Made by a program: the position numbers and the translations under genes. From positions 1 to 25,027 of the forward strand of contig JBMSHD010000016.1 in assembly GCA_049416425.1 (NCBI GenBank): a stretch of DNA of 25,027 bases. Direction: 5' to 3'. Shown in pieces: positions 6,521 to 13,859 of this stretch. The stretch is from JBMSHD01 sp049416425. GTDB lineage: Bacteria; Pseudomonadota; Gammaproteobacteria; Francisellales; Francisellaceae. Position 1 is the stretch's first letter, and each line of letters opens with the position of its first letter. The notes under the pieces were generated by a model that was not told the DNA's origin, searched no databases, and was given only the letters and a program-made list of their open reading frames with translations.

Positions 6521-7475
6521 ACAAGGCCACCCCATCGCATTCAATCTCAGCCTGTGCAAAAATAAAATCCAGATGCATGCTTTGATTTGACCTGCCACCA
6601 AACCCCAAATGAAATCCGGCGTAACGTTCCTGAGCAAAGGCATTGATCGGGCGCAGCTTTGATAACCCGATATTGGTGCCGATGCCAAGCTCACAAATCG
6701 TTTTATTATCCTCACAGCGCGAAAAATAATAATCCAGATCTTCTTGCAGCGCTCTATTCTCGGTGTGATAGTCTATCACTCGGGCATTTTCCAGAGTCAG
6801 GATAACATCGTCTTCTATCAGCCCATGCTTCTGCATAAAGGGTAGCTTTCCTAAAATGGCGCCCTGAAAGGCAATCTCTCCGGATAAATCAGCGGCAAAC
6901 CCCGCAATCTCAGCCGGCAGAATGGATCCCTCCAGAGCTTCGGTATGCGCCCATGGCGATGCCTGATCACAACTGGCACTCACACAACCATGATGAGAGA
7001 TAAACGTCATTTTTTTTGCCTTAGTAAGCCGGGCAATGATAGCCTTGTGCAGATTCTCATAAAACCCGAGGGAATGACTATAGATCTCATCGAAATAATC
7101 GGCGATATCAAAAGCGGCAAATATTCGGCGTTTAGTCGTTTGTTTCATATCGGCTTCCATTAAAGCAACCAATGGCTGAAAAATAAGATTACCATAAGGT
7201 GTTGAGACTTCAGCGGCGGCATTATCATACAACAGGATGATGGCATCAAATTGCGAAAGCTGCTCCAATTGCTCCACGAGTTGCTGCTGCTTTTCAATAA
7301 GCCAGGCTTCAACGCTGAAGTAGTGTGGCCTCATAAATTCAACCGTATCCTTGACGATAGCGAAATGATTAAGATCGCAGATAAAAAGGATCGAGCTGGT
7401 TTTTTCCAATTTTAATTGCCGATGCCGACTCAAGTAATGAACAAAATTTTCCACGGCCAGTGAAGTTACAAGCAT
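6495..7475 (-). CDS. M29 aminopeptidase-like (COG2309) metallopeptidase homologue
   Basis: The 326-residue product resembles the C-terminal half of M29 aminopeptidases (AmpT/AmpS/PepS type), two-metal enzymes that remove N-terminal residues from peptides. The five metal ligands can be matched in order: Glu189 (ILPAEIAGF), Glu262 (ICELGIGTN), His289 (AGFHLGFGG), and His301 and Asp303 (SMHLDFIF). LTLENARV at 227-234 fits the family's beta-hairpin. The segment between His289 and His301 is about 20 residues shorter than in characterised members, and no Tyr is there, so catalysis may be altered or lost. The start at 7475 is preferred to the ATG at 7547 because AGGAG lies 8 bases before it. It is convergent with the MFS transporter; a peptide-import and degradation pair is possible but unsupported. 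Confidence 0.65.
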   Translation of the reverse strand: MLVTSLAVENFVHYLSRHRQLKLEKTSSILFICDLNHFAIVKDTVEFMRPHYFSVEAWLIEKQQQLVEQLEQLSQFDAIILLYDNAAAEVSTPYGNLIFQPLVALMEADMKQTTKRRIFAAFDIADYFDEIYSHSLGFYENLHKAIIARLTKAKKMTFISHHGCVSASCDQASPWAHTEALEGSILPAEIAGFAADLSGEIAFQGAILGKLPFMQKHGLIEDDVILTLENARVIDYHTENRALQEDLDYYFSRCEDNKTICELGIGTNIGLSKLRPINAFAQERYAGFHLGFGGRSNQSMHLDFIFAQAEIECDGVALFKNRQFCL

Positions 7476-7550
7476 TATCGTCGCTCCTAAAATAGATTCC
7501 ATTTGTTTTGACTCTTTACGCATTAGTCGTTGAAAACGATAATTCATCTA

Positions 7551-7645
7551 ATCCCACCTGACCTCACCTAACCTCCTCTTGATCCCAAGGGGAGAAAATG
7601 TCTTCCCCTCCCCCTTCTGTTATGGGGGAGGCAGGGAGGCGGTTC
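7551..7645 (+). repeat. Candidate interspersed intergenic repeat with palindromes
   Basis: Within the gene-free 7476-7897. Four tandem ACCTN units (7556-7575) lead into GGGGA (7589-7593)/TCCCC (7604-7608) and then an 8-bp perfect stem, CCTCCCCC (7607-7614) with GGGGGAGG (7624-7631), loop 9. The two stems compete for the same C run. The composition (CCTCACCTAACCT... followed by G-rich/C-rich arms) resembles the multicopy intergenic elements found in many proteobacterial genomes. There is no T-run, so an intrinsic terminator is unlikely. Copy number cannot be seen from one window. Confidence 0.5.
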
Positions 7646-7830
7646 TACCAATAACGTAAAAGCGTTTTTGTTTCTGACCTGCCCTTTTTTAGGCAACTCA
7701 GTCTGTCAAACTTCATAGTAGCGTTAAAGCAAGCCGGTGTCATGCCATTTATATCAGGCGCATAACCTTATGTTGTTAAATCAGAACCAAATTCACTGTT
7801 TTTTAATAAAACAATGCTGGATTACCATAT
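7646..7830. other. Gene-free stretch, nothing convincing
   Basis: No ORF with a ribosome site, no RNA gene and no strong hairpin seen between the G/C palindrome and the promoter at 7831. The composition becomes AT-rich toward the right, into the hydrolase gene. Confidence 0.5.
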
Positions 7831-7859
7831 TTGACAATAAAAAATCACTGGTGTAGCAT
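7831..7859 (+). promoter_or_regulatory. Sigma-70 promoter of the cysteine hydrolase gene
   Basis: A perfect TTGACA (7831-7836), a 17-base spacer and TAGCAT (7854-7859, 4 of 6 to TATAAT). Transcription would start near 7866, about 30 bases before the ATG at 7898. No operator-like dyad is obvious around it. Confidence 0.6.
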
Positions 7860-7897
7860 ACAAAATTAAGCAGCATGCAGAATCATAAGGAAAATCC

Positions 7898-8479
7898 ATG
7901 TCATATAAAAGATTAACCCCAAGAGAATGTGCGATTTTACTCATAGATCATCAAATAGGGACAATGGGGTGGGTTAACTCTATCTCTATAGAAGATTTGA
8001 AACGTAATGCGCTAATGTTAGCCAAAACAGCAGCCATTTTTAATATTCCTGTTGTGTTAACTTCCAGCATGGAAGAAATGGCTCAAGGACCACTTCTAAA
8101 TGAGCTAGAAACAATCATACCCAACGCATTTGCAGCACGTATTAGGCGAGATGGCATTGTCAATGCAATGGACGATCAAAATTTTGCAACTGCCGTCAAA
8201 GCAACTGGTCGCAACAAATTTATTGTAGCAGGTGTGACCAATGATGTGTGTACCGTCTATCCCGCCTTAAGTCTTATCTCCCTGGGTTATGACGTTCAAG
8301 TTGTCGCCGACGCTGGAGGCTCACCAAGTAAAATAGCTGATGATATTGCCATACAACGTATGACCGTTGCCGGCGTAACTATTACCTCGACCAACTCCCT
8401 CATTGCAGAATTAACGGGGAATTGGAACACTCCAGAAGGTCTTCGCATCATAACAGAAGTTATTATGCCTGCTCTATAA
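7898..8479 (+). CDS. Isochorismatase-superfamily cysteine hydrolase, YcaC-like
   Basis: The 193-residue product belongs to the isochorismatase-like cysteine hydrolases and is closest in pattern to YcaC, whose physiological substrate is unknown. The nucleophile region is VAGVTNDVCTVYPALS with Cys118. Asp17 lies in LLIDHQ, and Arg84 in RRDGIVNAMDD takes the position of the third active-site residue, as in YcaC, instead of the Lys of true isochorismatases. TSSMEE and VVADAGGSPS also match. The length is close to the family's 190-210. AAGGA lies 6-8 bases before the ATG, and a good promoter precedes it. The DNA is AT-rich relative to the gyrA-zipA block. The potassium antiporter gene follows after 98 bases on the same strand. 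Confidence 0.85.
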   Translation: MSYKRLTPRECAILLIDHQIGTMGWVNSISIEDLKRNALMLAKTAAIFNIPVVLTSSMEEMAQGPLLNELETIIPNAFAARIRRDGIVNAMDDQNFATAVKATGRNKFIVAGVTNDVCTVYPALSLISLGYDVQVVADAGGSPSKIADDIAIQRMTVAGVTITSTNSLIAELTGNWNTPEGLRIITEVIMPAL

Positions 8480-8577
8480 AAAACGTTTTATTAATTGGTA
8501 TTTCCACTCCGTGTGGCTGGCAAATAAGTATTGATTAAGGTATAAACTCTAAACTGAAATATGGAGATTTTCAAAAC

Positions 8578-10377
8578 ATGCCAGTACTGTCACAAATATT
8601 ATTATATTTATTATTCGCACTTATTACTGTTCCAATTGCTAAAAAATGTAAGTTAGGCTCTGTTTTGGGCTATTTAATTGCTGGAATATTAATTGGTCCT
8701 ATCTTTGGTCTTATTGGGTCAGAAGTGTCAACAGTACAGCATTTTGCTGAATTTGGTGTTGTCATGATGATGTTTTTAATTGGCCTTGAATTAAAACCAA
8801 AAGAAATTTGGCATATGAAGTACCAGCTTATTGGCCTAGGCGGATGTCAAATTCTATTAAGTACATTTTTACTTTCTGTAGTTTTGTTATTTTTATTTAG
8901 CTTCCCTTGGAATCAAGCACTTACCTTGGCTTTAATATTTGCCTTATCTTCAACAGCTATTGTTCTACAAAGCACACGCGAAATTAATCAAATGAATACT
9001 AAAGCGGGGCAATCGATTTTGTCTGTTCTTATTGCGCAAGATATCGCTGTTATTCCAATCTATGCTATCCTGCCACTATTGATTTATTCTTCTGGCAGCA
9101 TAAATAGTGAATCAGAGCGCAGTTTTATTGGCTCACTTCCAGGATATATACAAGCAATTATCATCCTCTTGAGTATTATGACTATGATATTAATCGGAAG
9201 ATTTGTGTTACAACATGTATTTCGATATATAGCTAAAACCAAGCTTGTTGAACTATTTACTGCTTTAGTATTAGTCTTAGTAATTTCTGTTGCTATCATT
9301 ATGCAAAGTTTAGGACTATCAGAAGCACTTGGTGCTTTCATTGCCGGTGTCATTTTGTCTGACAGTGCATATCGACATGAAATAGAAAGCCAGATATCTC
9401 CATTTAAAGGTTTATTGATGGGAATTTTTTTCATCTCTATTGGTGCGAGTATTAATTTCTCCATCTTTATACAAGATTGGCTATTTATAGTTACCCTCAC
9501 ATTTTTTTTAATTTTAGGGAAAGTTTTTGTATTAATGCTTCTTGCCAAACTTTATAGACTTAAAAAAAGCGATTTTTGGCAATTTAGCCTTTCTTTGGCT
9601 CAAGGTGGTGAATTTGCATTTGTGCTAATCGGTTTTTCTGTCACACTATCTTTAATATCGTTATCTATAGCAGAGATAAGCACCCTTGCCGTTATACTTT
9701 CTATGCTCATTACCCCTATATTTTTTCTTGTTTATGAGAAATTTATTTTGCCGCACTATCAGTCAGTAAAAAATAAAGATTCTGATAAAATTAATCACGA
9801 TAGCTCTGTGATCATTGCAGGGGCAGGCAGATTTGGACAGGTAATTGCGAGAGTCTTACATGCAAACGACTACAATCCAGTCATACTTGATTCCGACATC
9901 AATACTGTTGATACATTCCTAAAATATGGCGGTGTTGCCTATTATGGAGATGCATTAAATCCCGAGCTTCTGATTTCTGCAGGTATTACAGATACTAGAC
10001 TTTTTATCGCTGCACTGGATGATAGGGAAAGTCAGACTAAACTTATTCATTTATTACGACGACATCAAAAAGATTTATTAATCATTGCTAGAGCGGTTGA
10101 TCGACATCATGTTTATGAACTCGAAGAAGCTGGTGCTAATTATATTATTCGAGAAACGTTTGAATCAGCATCACTTGCGGCTATAGAAGCACTTGTTATG
10201 CTTGGCTGGACTAAAGAGTCTGCAAAAAATAAAGTCGATATATTTAAAATACATGATCAGCAGTCGCTATATGAACTGAAGGAAATGTGGCTAAATAACG
10301 GCGAGGATAAAAATTATATTTCTCAAGCCGAAAAAAATAGAAAGATATTAAATGAACTCATGAAAAAAGATCTATAA
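8578..10377 (+). CDS. kefB: KefB/KefC-type K+:H+ antiporter (CPA2 family) with RCK domain
   Basis: An inner-membrane potassium-efflux antiporter of the CPA2 family; KefB and KefC are held shut by glutathione and opened by glutathione-electrophile adducts. The 599 residues match KefB (601). The N-terminal exchanger domain (about 1-385) has some 12 membrane segments, with GLELKPKEIW near 70 and ALGAFIAGVILSDSAYRHEI near 250, then SPFKGLLMGIFFISIGASI. The cytoplasmic RCK/TrkA-N domain starts near residue 410 with the nucleotide-binding GAGRFGQ and continues with YYGDA. The C-terminal IRETFESA...ALVMLGW also fits KefB. Whether this is KefB or KefC cannot be settled. No KefF/KefG-type quinone oxidoreductase lies nearby. 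GGAG sits 11 bases before the ATG. The gene is strongly AT-rich (17 G/C in its first 60 bases after the ATG). Confidence 0.88.
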   Translation: MPVLSQILLYLLFALITVPIAKKCKLGSVLGYLIAGILIGPIFGLIGSEVSTVQHFAEFGVVMMMFLIGLELKPKEIWHMKYQLIGLGGCQILLSTFLLSVVLLFLFSFPWNQALTLALIFALSSTAIVLQSTREINQMNTKAGQSILSVLIAQDIAVIPIYAILPLLIYSSGSINSESERSFIGSLPGYIQAIIILLSIMTMILIGRFVLQHVFRYIAKTKLVELFTALVLVLVISVAIIMQSLGLSEALGAFIAGVILSDSAYRHEIESQISPFKGLLMGIFFISIGASINFSIFIQDWLFIVTLTFFLILGKVFVLMLLAKLYRLKKSDFWQFSLSLAQGGEFAFVLIGFSVTLSLISLSIAEISTLAVILSMLITPIFFLVYEKFILPHYQSVKNKDSDKINHDSSVIIAGAGRFGQVIARVLHANDYNPVILDSDINTVDTFLKYGGVAYYGDALNPELLISAGITDTRLFIAALDDRESQTKLIHLLRRHQKDLLIIARAVDRHHVYELEEAGANYIIRETFESASLAAIEALVMLGWTKESAKNKVDIFKIHDQQSLYELKEMWLNNGEDKNYISQAEKNRKILNELMKKDL

Positions 10378-10427
10378 AGTCTAAGACATATGTGCAAAAT
10401 AACATAACCACTGTGAAATCTTGTCTC

Positions 10428-10498
10428 TCGTCATTGCCGAGACGGAGTGAAATGGAGCAATTACTTTATCCATTGAACGCCCGCAATACGGATTGCGC
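10428..10498. repeat. Candidate interspersed intergenic repeat (CGTCATTGC... type)
   Basis: TCGTCATTGCCGAGACGGAG begins at 10428 and continues to GGAGCAATTA near 10462. This resembles the widespread bacterial intergenic repeat that reads CGTCATTGCGAG...GCAATC. A perfect inverted repeat, CGCAAT (10482-10487) and ATTGCG (10492-10497) with loop ACGG, follows. It lies between kefB and zipA, convergent genes. It needs a genome-wide count to confirm. Confidence 0.4.
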
Positions 10499-10628
10499 AG
10501 GGCTATTTGTAAGACGATATGGGGCAGATCAAGAGCCACATGGTTAATGTAATTGGCAATGGTACTGAAGGCTTTTGCCTAAGCGCAATATGATTTTTGT
10601 CGCGCTCACAATAGTCACCTATTTTTTA

Positions 10629-11312
10629 TCAATCTTCTTCAATTGAATTGCTGGCAATGTGATCTTGACCTTGAGATTTCAATTTACGAATCTCAAAACG
10701 ATAGACACTCTCATCATTGCTGGTAAAACGCCGGCGAGTCTCGCTTAGAATCATGCCACCAAGTTTTTCATTTAATTCATGGACGGTGTTGATAAAATGG
10801 TCAAAACAGCTCAGGGCATCATAATGATGCTTAAGCTTATTGATATTCATCACCGCCACCAGTGTTGAGAGCTCTATTTCATCCACTGATTCAATGTCGA
10901 AGCGACCAGCCTCATTATCCGGCACGATGCTAAACAAAACATCGCCATCATCGGTGAAAGACTGATAGGCACCTTCCTTATTCAATTCCAGCGAAAATGA
11001 TCCAAATAAAGCGCTGAGATCGCCACCGTTGAACACATAGCCTCTGGGCGCCGAAATATAGAGAAGCGCATATCCTTGTTTTAAGACAGGATAGCTGATC
11101 TGTGATTGCTGTTCATCGGTCGCTGAGTCAACTCCAACCGCACCTTCTGTCACTTTCGCTTCTTGAAACTGCTGTTGTGCTTTTTTTTCATTTGCCTTGA
11201 TTTCACTCAGTTGTCGCTTAAACTTCTTACGCCGAGATCGTCTGATGGCATCGATAAGCAGCAAAATCACAATGATAATGCTAAGCAGTAAGATAATCTG
11301 TACCTGGTTCAT
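10629..11312 (-). CDS. zipA: ZipA-like cell division protein
   Basis: ZipA anchors FtsZ to the inner membrane and is confined to gammaproteobacteria. The 227-residue product has an N-terminal membrane anchor (about residues 5-20) followed by a basic RRSRRKKFKR stretch, a charged linker rich in Gln and Lys (about 35-75), and a C-terminal domain (about 78-212) resembling the ZipA FtsZ-binding domain: YALLYISAPRGYVFNGGDL, then VLFSIVPDNEAGRFD, then NEKLGGMILSETRRRFTSND. It is shorter than E. coli ZipA because the linker is short, and the domain is divergent. AAGG lies about 14 bases before the ATG, rather distant. It follows lpxB by 106 bases on the same strand. Confident at family level, less so about whether all FtsZ contacts are kept. 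Confidence 0.75.
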   Translation of the reverse strand: MNQVQIILLLSIIIVILLLIDAIRRSRRKKFKRQLSEIKANEKKAQQQFQEAKVTEGAVGVDSATDEQQSQISYPVLKQGYALLYISAPRGYVFNGGDLSALFGSFSLELNKEGAYQSFTDDGDVLFSIVPDNEAGRFDIESVDEIELSTLVAVMNINKLKHHYDALSCFDHFINTVHELNEKLGGMILSETRRRFTSNDESVYRFEIRKLKSQGQDHIASNSIEED

Positions 11313-11418
11313 CTTCTATTTATTCACCTTTTTTTTCACTACCCTCTATTGTAATCAAAGCATGCCCGATTAAAAAGAAAAGTTGTGATAATTTCACCTG
11401 TCATGTGGCTGTATCGTC

Positions 11419-12558
11419 TTATTCTGACGTAGTTCCAAGCATCTGAGCCATGACTGCCACCACATGTTCATCGGCATTTTGGGTCAACTGTTGATGCAGT
11501 CGCTTAAAATGGCTAATCATCTTATCCGCACGCTTTTGATCCTCGATTAAGGTCAACATAGCTCGATAGCAGCTCTCAACCGTAAAATTAGCCTGAATTA
11601 ATTCCGTGACGATCTCCTCACCGGCTAAAATATTCGGCAGCGAAAAATAAGGCGTCTTGATCATGCGTTTGACAAAAAAAGCCGTTAACGCCGAGACCTT
11701 ATAACAGACCACCATTGGTTTTTTATACAACATGGTCTCAAGCGTCGCCGTGCCAGAGGCAACAAGCACAAAATCAGACGCCTCAATCACTTTATGCGCC
11801 TGTCCATGTTTAATGATGACACCCAAGGCATCAAGTCGATTCTGATACTTTTCAACGATCGGCATCAAAGAAGGCTTGGCCAATGGCAAGACAGCAAAAA
11901 CCTGAGGATGATGCTGCCTGATTTTCTCTAGTGCCTCAAGAAAAATCGGCAAAAGCCTTGATACTTCCTGAGCTCTTGAGCCTGGTAACAGCGCAATCAG
12001 GCAACCATTGGTATCTAGAGACAAGGCGGATCTGGCGGCTTTAGTATCCGGCTCCATGGCGATGCTGTTGGCCAAAGGATGACCGACGAACACCGCCTTA
12101 TGATTGTGTTTTTGATAAAAACGCGCTTCAAAAGGCAATAAGGCAAAGACCACATCGGTGGCGGCCTTGATTTTAACCATGCGATTCTCACGCCATGCCC
12201 ATACCGAAGGACTGACATAATGCGCCGTTTTAACACCCTGCTTCTTCAATATTTTTTCAACGGGAAGATTAAAATCCGGTGCATCGATACCCAGATAGAT
12301 ATCGGGTTTATGTTGACGAAAATGGCGAATAAGTCCACGCCTGATACGCAAAATTTCAGGCAGATGTTTTAACACCTCAAACACCCCCATCACCGAAAGC
12401 GCCTCTAAAGGATAAAGACTACGACAACCTGCCGCCTGCATCTTGGAACCGGCAATTCCTTCAATCACGGCATGAGGATAACGCCGCTTTAACAAGCGAA
12501 CAACACCTTCTCCCAACTGATCTCCAGAGAGCTCTCCGGCAACGATGGCGATTCGCAT
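11419..12558 (-). CDS. lpxB: Lipid-A-disaccharide synthase
   Basis: LpxB (glycosyltransferase family 19) joins UDP-2,3-diacylglucosamine to 2,3-diacylglucosamine-1-phosphate to form the lipid A disaccharide at the inner face of the cytoplasmic membrane. The sequence opens with RIAIVAGELSGDQLGEG. Other family hallmarks are VMGVFEVLKHLPEI, HYVSPSVWAWRENRM, LLPGSRAQEV and ASGTATLETMLYKKPMVV. Its 379 residues are normal. The ATG at 12558 overlaps the lpxA stop (TGATG), so translation is coupled; the codon before it is an in-frame TTG and is not needed. It is the last lpx gene of the block. Confidence 0.96.
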   Translation of the reverse strand: MRIAIVAGELSGDQLGEGVVRLLKRRYPHAVIEGIAGSKMQAAGCRSLYPLEALSVMGVFEVLKHLPEILRIRRGLIRHFRQHKPDIYLGIDAPDFNLPVEKILKKQGVKTAHYVSPSVWAWRENRMVKIKAATDVVFALLPFEARFYQKHNHKAVFVGHPLANSIAMEPDTKAARSALSLDTNGCLIALLPGSRAQEVSRLLPIFLEALEKIRQHHPQVFAVLPLAKPSLMPIVEKYQNRLDALGVIIKHGQAHKVIEASDFVLVASGTATLETMLYKKPMVVCYKVSALTAFFVKRMIKTPYFSLPNILAGEEIVTELIQANFTVESCYRAMLTLIEDQKRADKMISHFKRLHQQLTQNADEHVVAVMAQMLGTTSE

Positions 12559-13337
12559 CAACGAATTATTCCGCGCTTTGAACTCTCAAGGGCGATAACG
12601 AATCGCTCAACTTCTGGCACGTTCTTCTGCAGTTGTTTTAGCTTCTCAATCGCCTCGACCATACGAAGCCCCTGACGATAGATAATCTTATAGGCATCTT
12701 TTATCCCTTTTATCGCCTCCGGGCTAAAACCTGCCCGTTTAAGTCCCTCGGCATTGACGCCTTTTGGCGTCGTTGGTTGCGCAGCCACCATAAGATAAGG
12801 CGGCACATCCTGGGTAACCAAAGCGGCATGACTGATAAAGGCATAACTGCCGATATGGCAGAATTGATGAACGCCGCAGCCGACGCCAATGGTGGCAAAA
12901 TCATCCACTCTGACGTGCCCGGCAAGAGCGGCATTGTTGACCAGCGTCACATTATTACCGATCTGGCAATCATGACCGATATGGACATAATTCATAATCA
13001 GATTTCTGCTGCCAACGCGAGTGATACCCTCTTCCTTTGCCGTTCCGGCATGAATCGTCGCTCCCTCTCGGATAATATTGTTATCGCCCAATATCAGTTG
13101 GGAAAACTCACCATGAAAGGTTCGATCAATCGGTTCTTCTCCAACCGAGGCAAACTGGAAGATACGATTGTTTCTGCCGATTTGCGCGCCTTTGCCTATG
13201 ACCACATGAGGTAAAAGCACGCTACCCTCACCGATTGAAACACCCTCGCCAACAATGCTGTAAGGTCCAATACTGACCCCCTCGGCTATTTCAGCCGTCG
13301 GATGAATGATTGCCGTTTTATGTATCACATTAGACAT
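12558..13337 (-). CDS. lpxA: UDP-N-acetylglucosamine acyltransferase
   Basis: LpxA adds a hydroxyacyl chain from acyl carrier protein to O-3 of UDP-GlcNAc, the first step of lipid A synthesis. The 259-residue product begins with left-handed beta-helix hexapeptide repeats (IHPTAEIAEG, VSIGPYSIVG and so on) to about residue 185. His122, in VHIGHDC, is the catalytic histidine (His125 in E. coli). VHQFCHIG and the C-terminal helical part, with GVNAEGLKRAGFS, follow. It overlaps fabZ by 8 bases and lpxB by 1, so the three are one coupled unit. Acyl chain length is not readable from the motifs. Confidence 0.97.
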   Translation of the reverse strand: MSNVIHKTAIIHPTAEIAEGVSIGPYSIVGEGVSIGEGSVLLPHVVIGKGAQIGRNNRIFQFASVGEEPIDRTFHGEFSQLILGDNNIIREGATIHAGTAKEEGITRVGSRNLIMNYVHIGHDCQIGNNVTLVNNAALAGHVRVDDFATIGVGCGVHQFCHIGSYAFISHAALVTQDVPPYLMVAAQPTTPKGVNAEGLKRAGFSPEAIKGIKDAYKIIYRQGLRMVEAIEKLKQLQKNVPEVERFVIALESSKRGIIR

Positions 13338-13782
13338 CCCTGTAAGCGGCGATCAAATCGGCAGAGCAGACCTGTTCGCCATCGACATAAGCAAAAACCC
13401 TACTCTTGCAGATGCCACGTTTATTTTTTCCCATCTGAGCCTCAAATATCAACACATCACCAGGCACCACAGGCTTTTTAATACGCACATTGTCGATACC
13501 GGCCAAGACAAATATCTTATCATGCCTCAGACTCTGATTCTCATGCTCCATCATCTTAAGCCCTAGAATGCCGACGGACTGTGCCATCGCCTCAACGATA
13601 AGCACACCAGGCATAATCGGCTGACCTGGAAAGTGACCGTTGAAGAATTCTTCATTGATGCTGACGTTCTTTTGTGCCTTGATCGTGCCATTGGCAATAT
13701 CGATATCAAGCACGCGATCGACCAATAAAAAGGGATAGCGATGGGGAAGAATTTCTGAAATTTGTTGACTGTCTAATTGCAT
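13330..13782 (-). CDS. fabZ: 3-hydroxyacyl-[acyl-carrier-protein] dehydratase
   Basis: FabZ dehydrates 3-hydroxyacyl-ACP in fatty acid elongation and competes with LpxA and LpxD for the same hydroxyacyl-ACP. The 150-residue hotdog-fold protein has ILPHRYPFLLVDRV at 11-24, then the active-site stretch FFNGHFPGQPIMPGVLIVEA, with catalytic His50 and Glu64. AAGG lies 7 bases before the ATG. It sits between lpxD (77 bases upstream) and lpxA (8-base overlap), the usual gammaproteobacterial order. Confidence 0.97.
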   Translation of the reverse strand: MQLDSQQISEILPHRYPFLLVDRVLDIDIANGTIKAQKNVSINEEFFNGHFPGQPIMPGVLIVEAMAQSVGILGLKMMEHENQSLRHDKIFVLAGIDNVRIKKPVVPGDVLIFEAQMGKNKRGICKSRVFAYVDGEQVCSADLIAAYRDV

Positions 13783-13859
13783 TATAAAACCTTAAAATCA
13801 TGAAGACATTACCTCGTTTGAGCCAAAATCAGTGGAATACAAACCGCTGGCTTGATGTC

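Noticed and set aside
7476..7547. 24-residue N-terminal extension of the M29-like protein from the ATG at 7547
   Set aside because: No ribosome site before 7547, while AGGAG stands 8 bases before the ATG at 7475.
7605..7631. G/C hairpin as an intrinsic terminator
   Set aside because: The stem is strong but no T-run follows on either strand, and no gene ends toward it.
10381..10600. Open minus-strand frame of about 65-70 codons between kefB and zipA, considered as a gene or transposase relic
   Set aside because: No start codon with a ribosome site, no recognisable transposase motif, and it runs through the repeat-like sequence at 10428-10498.
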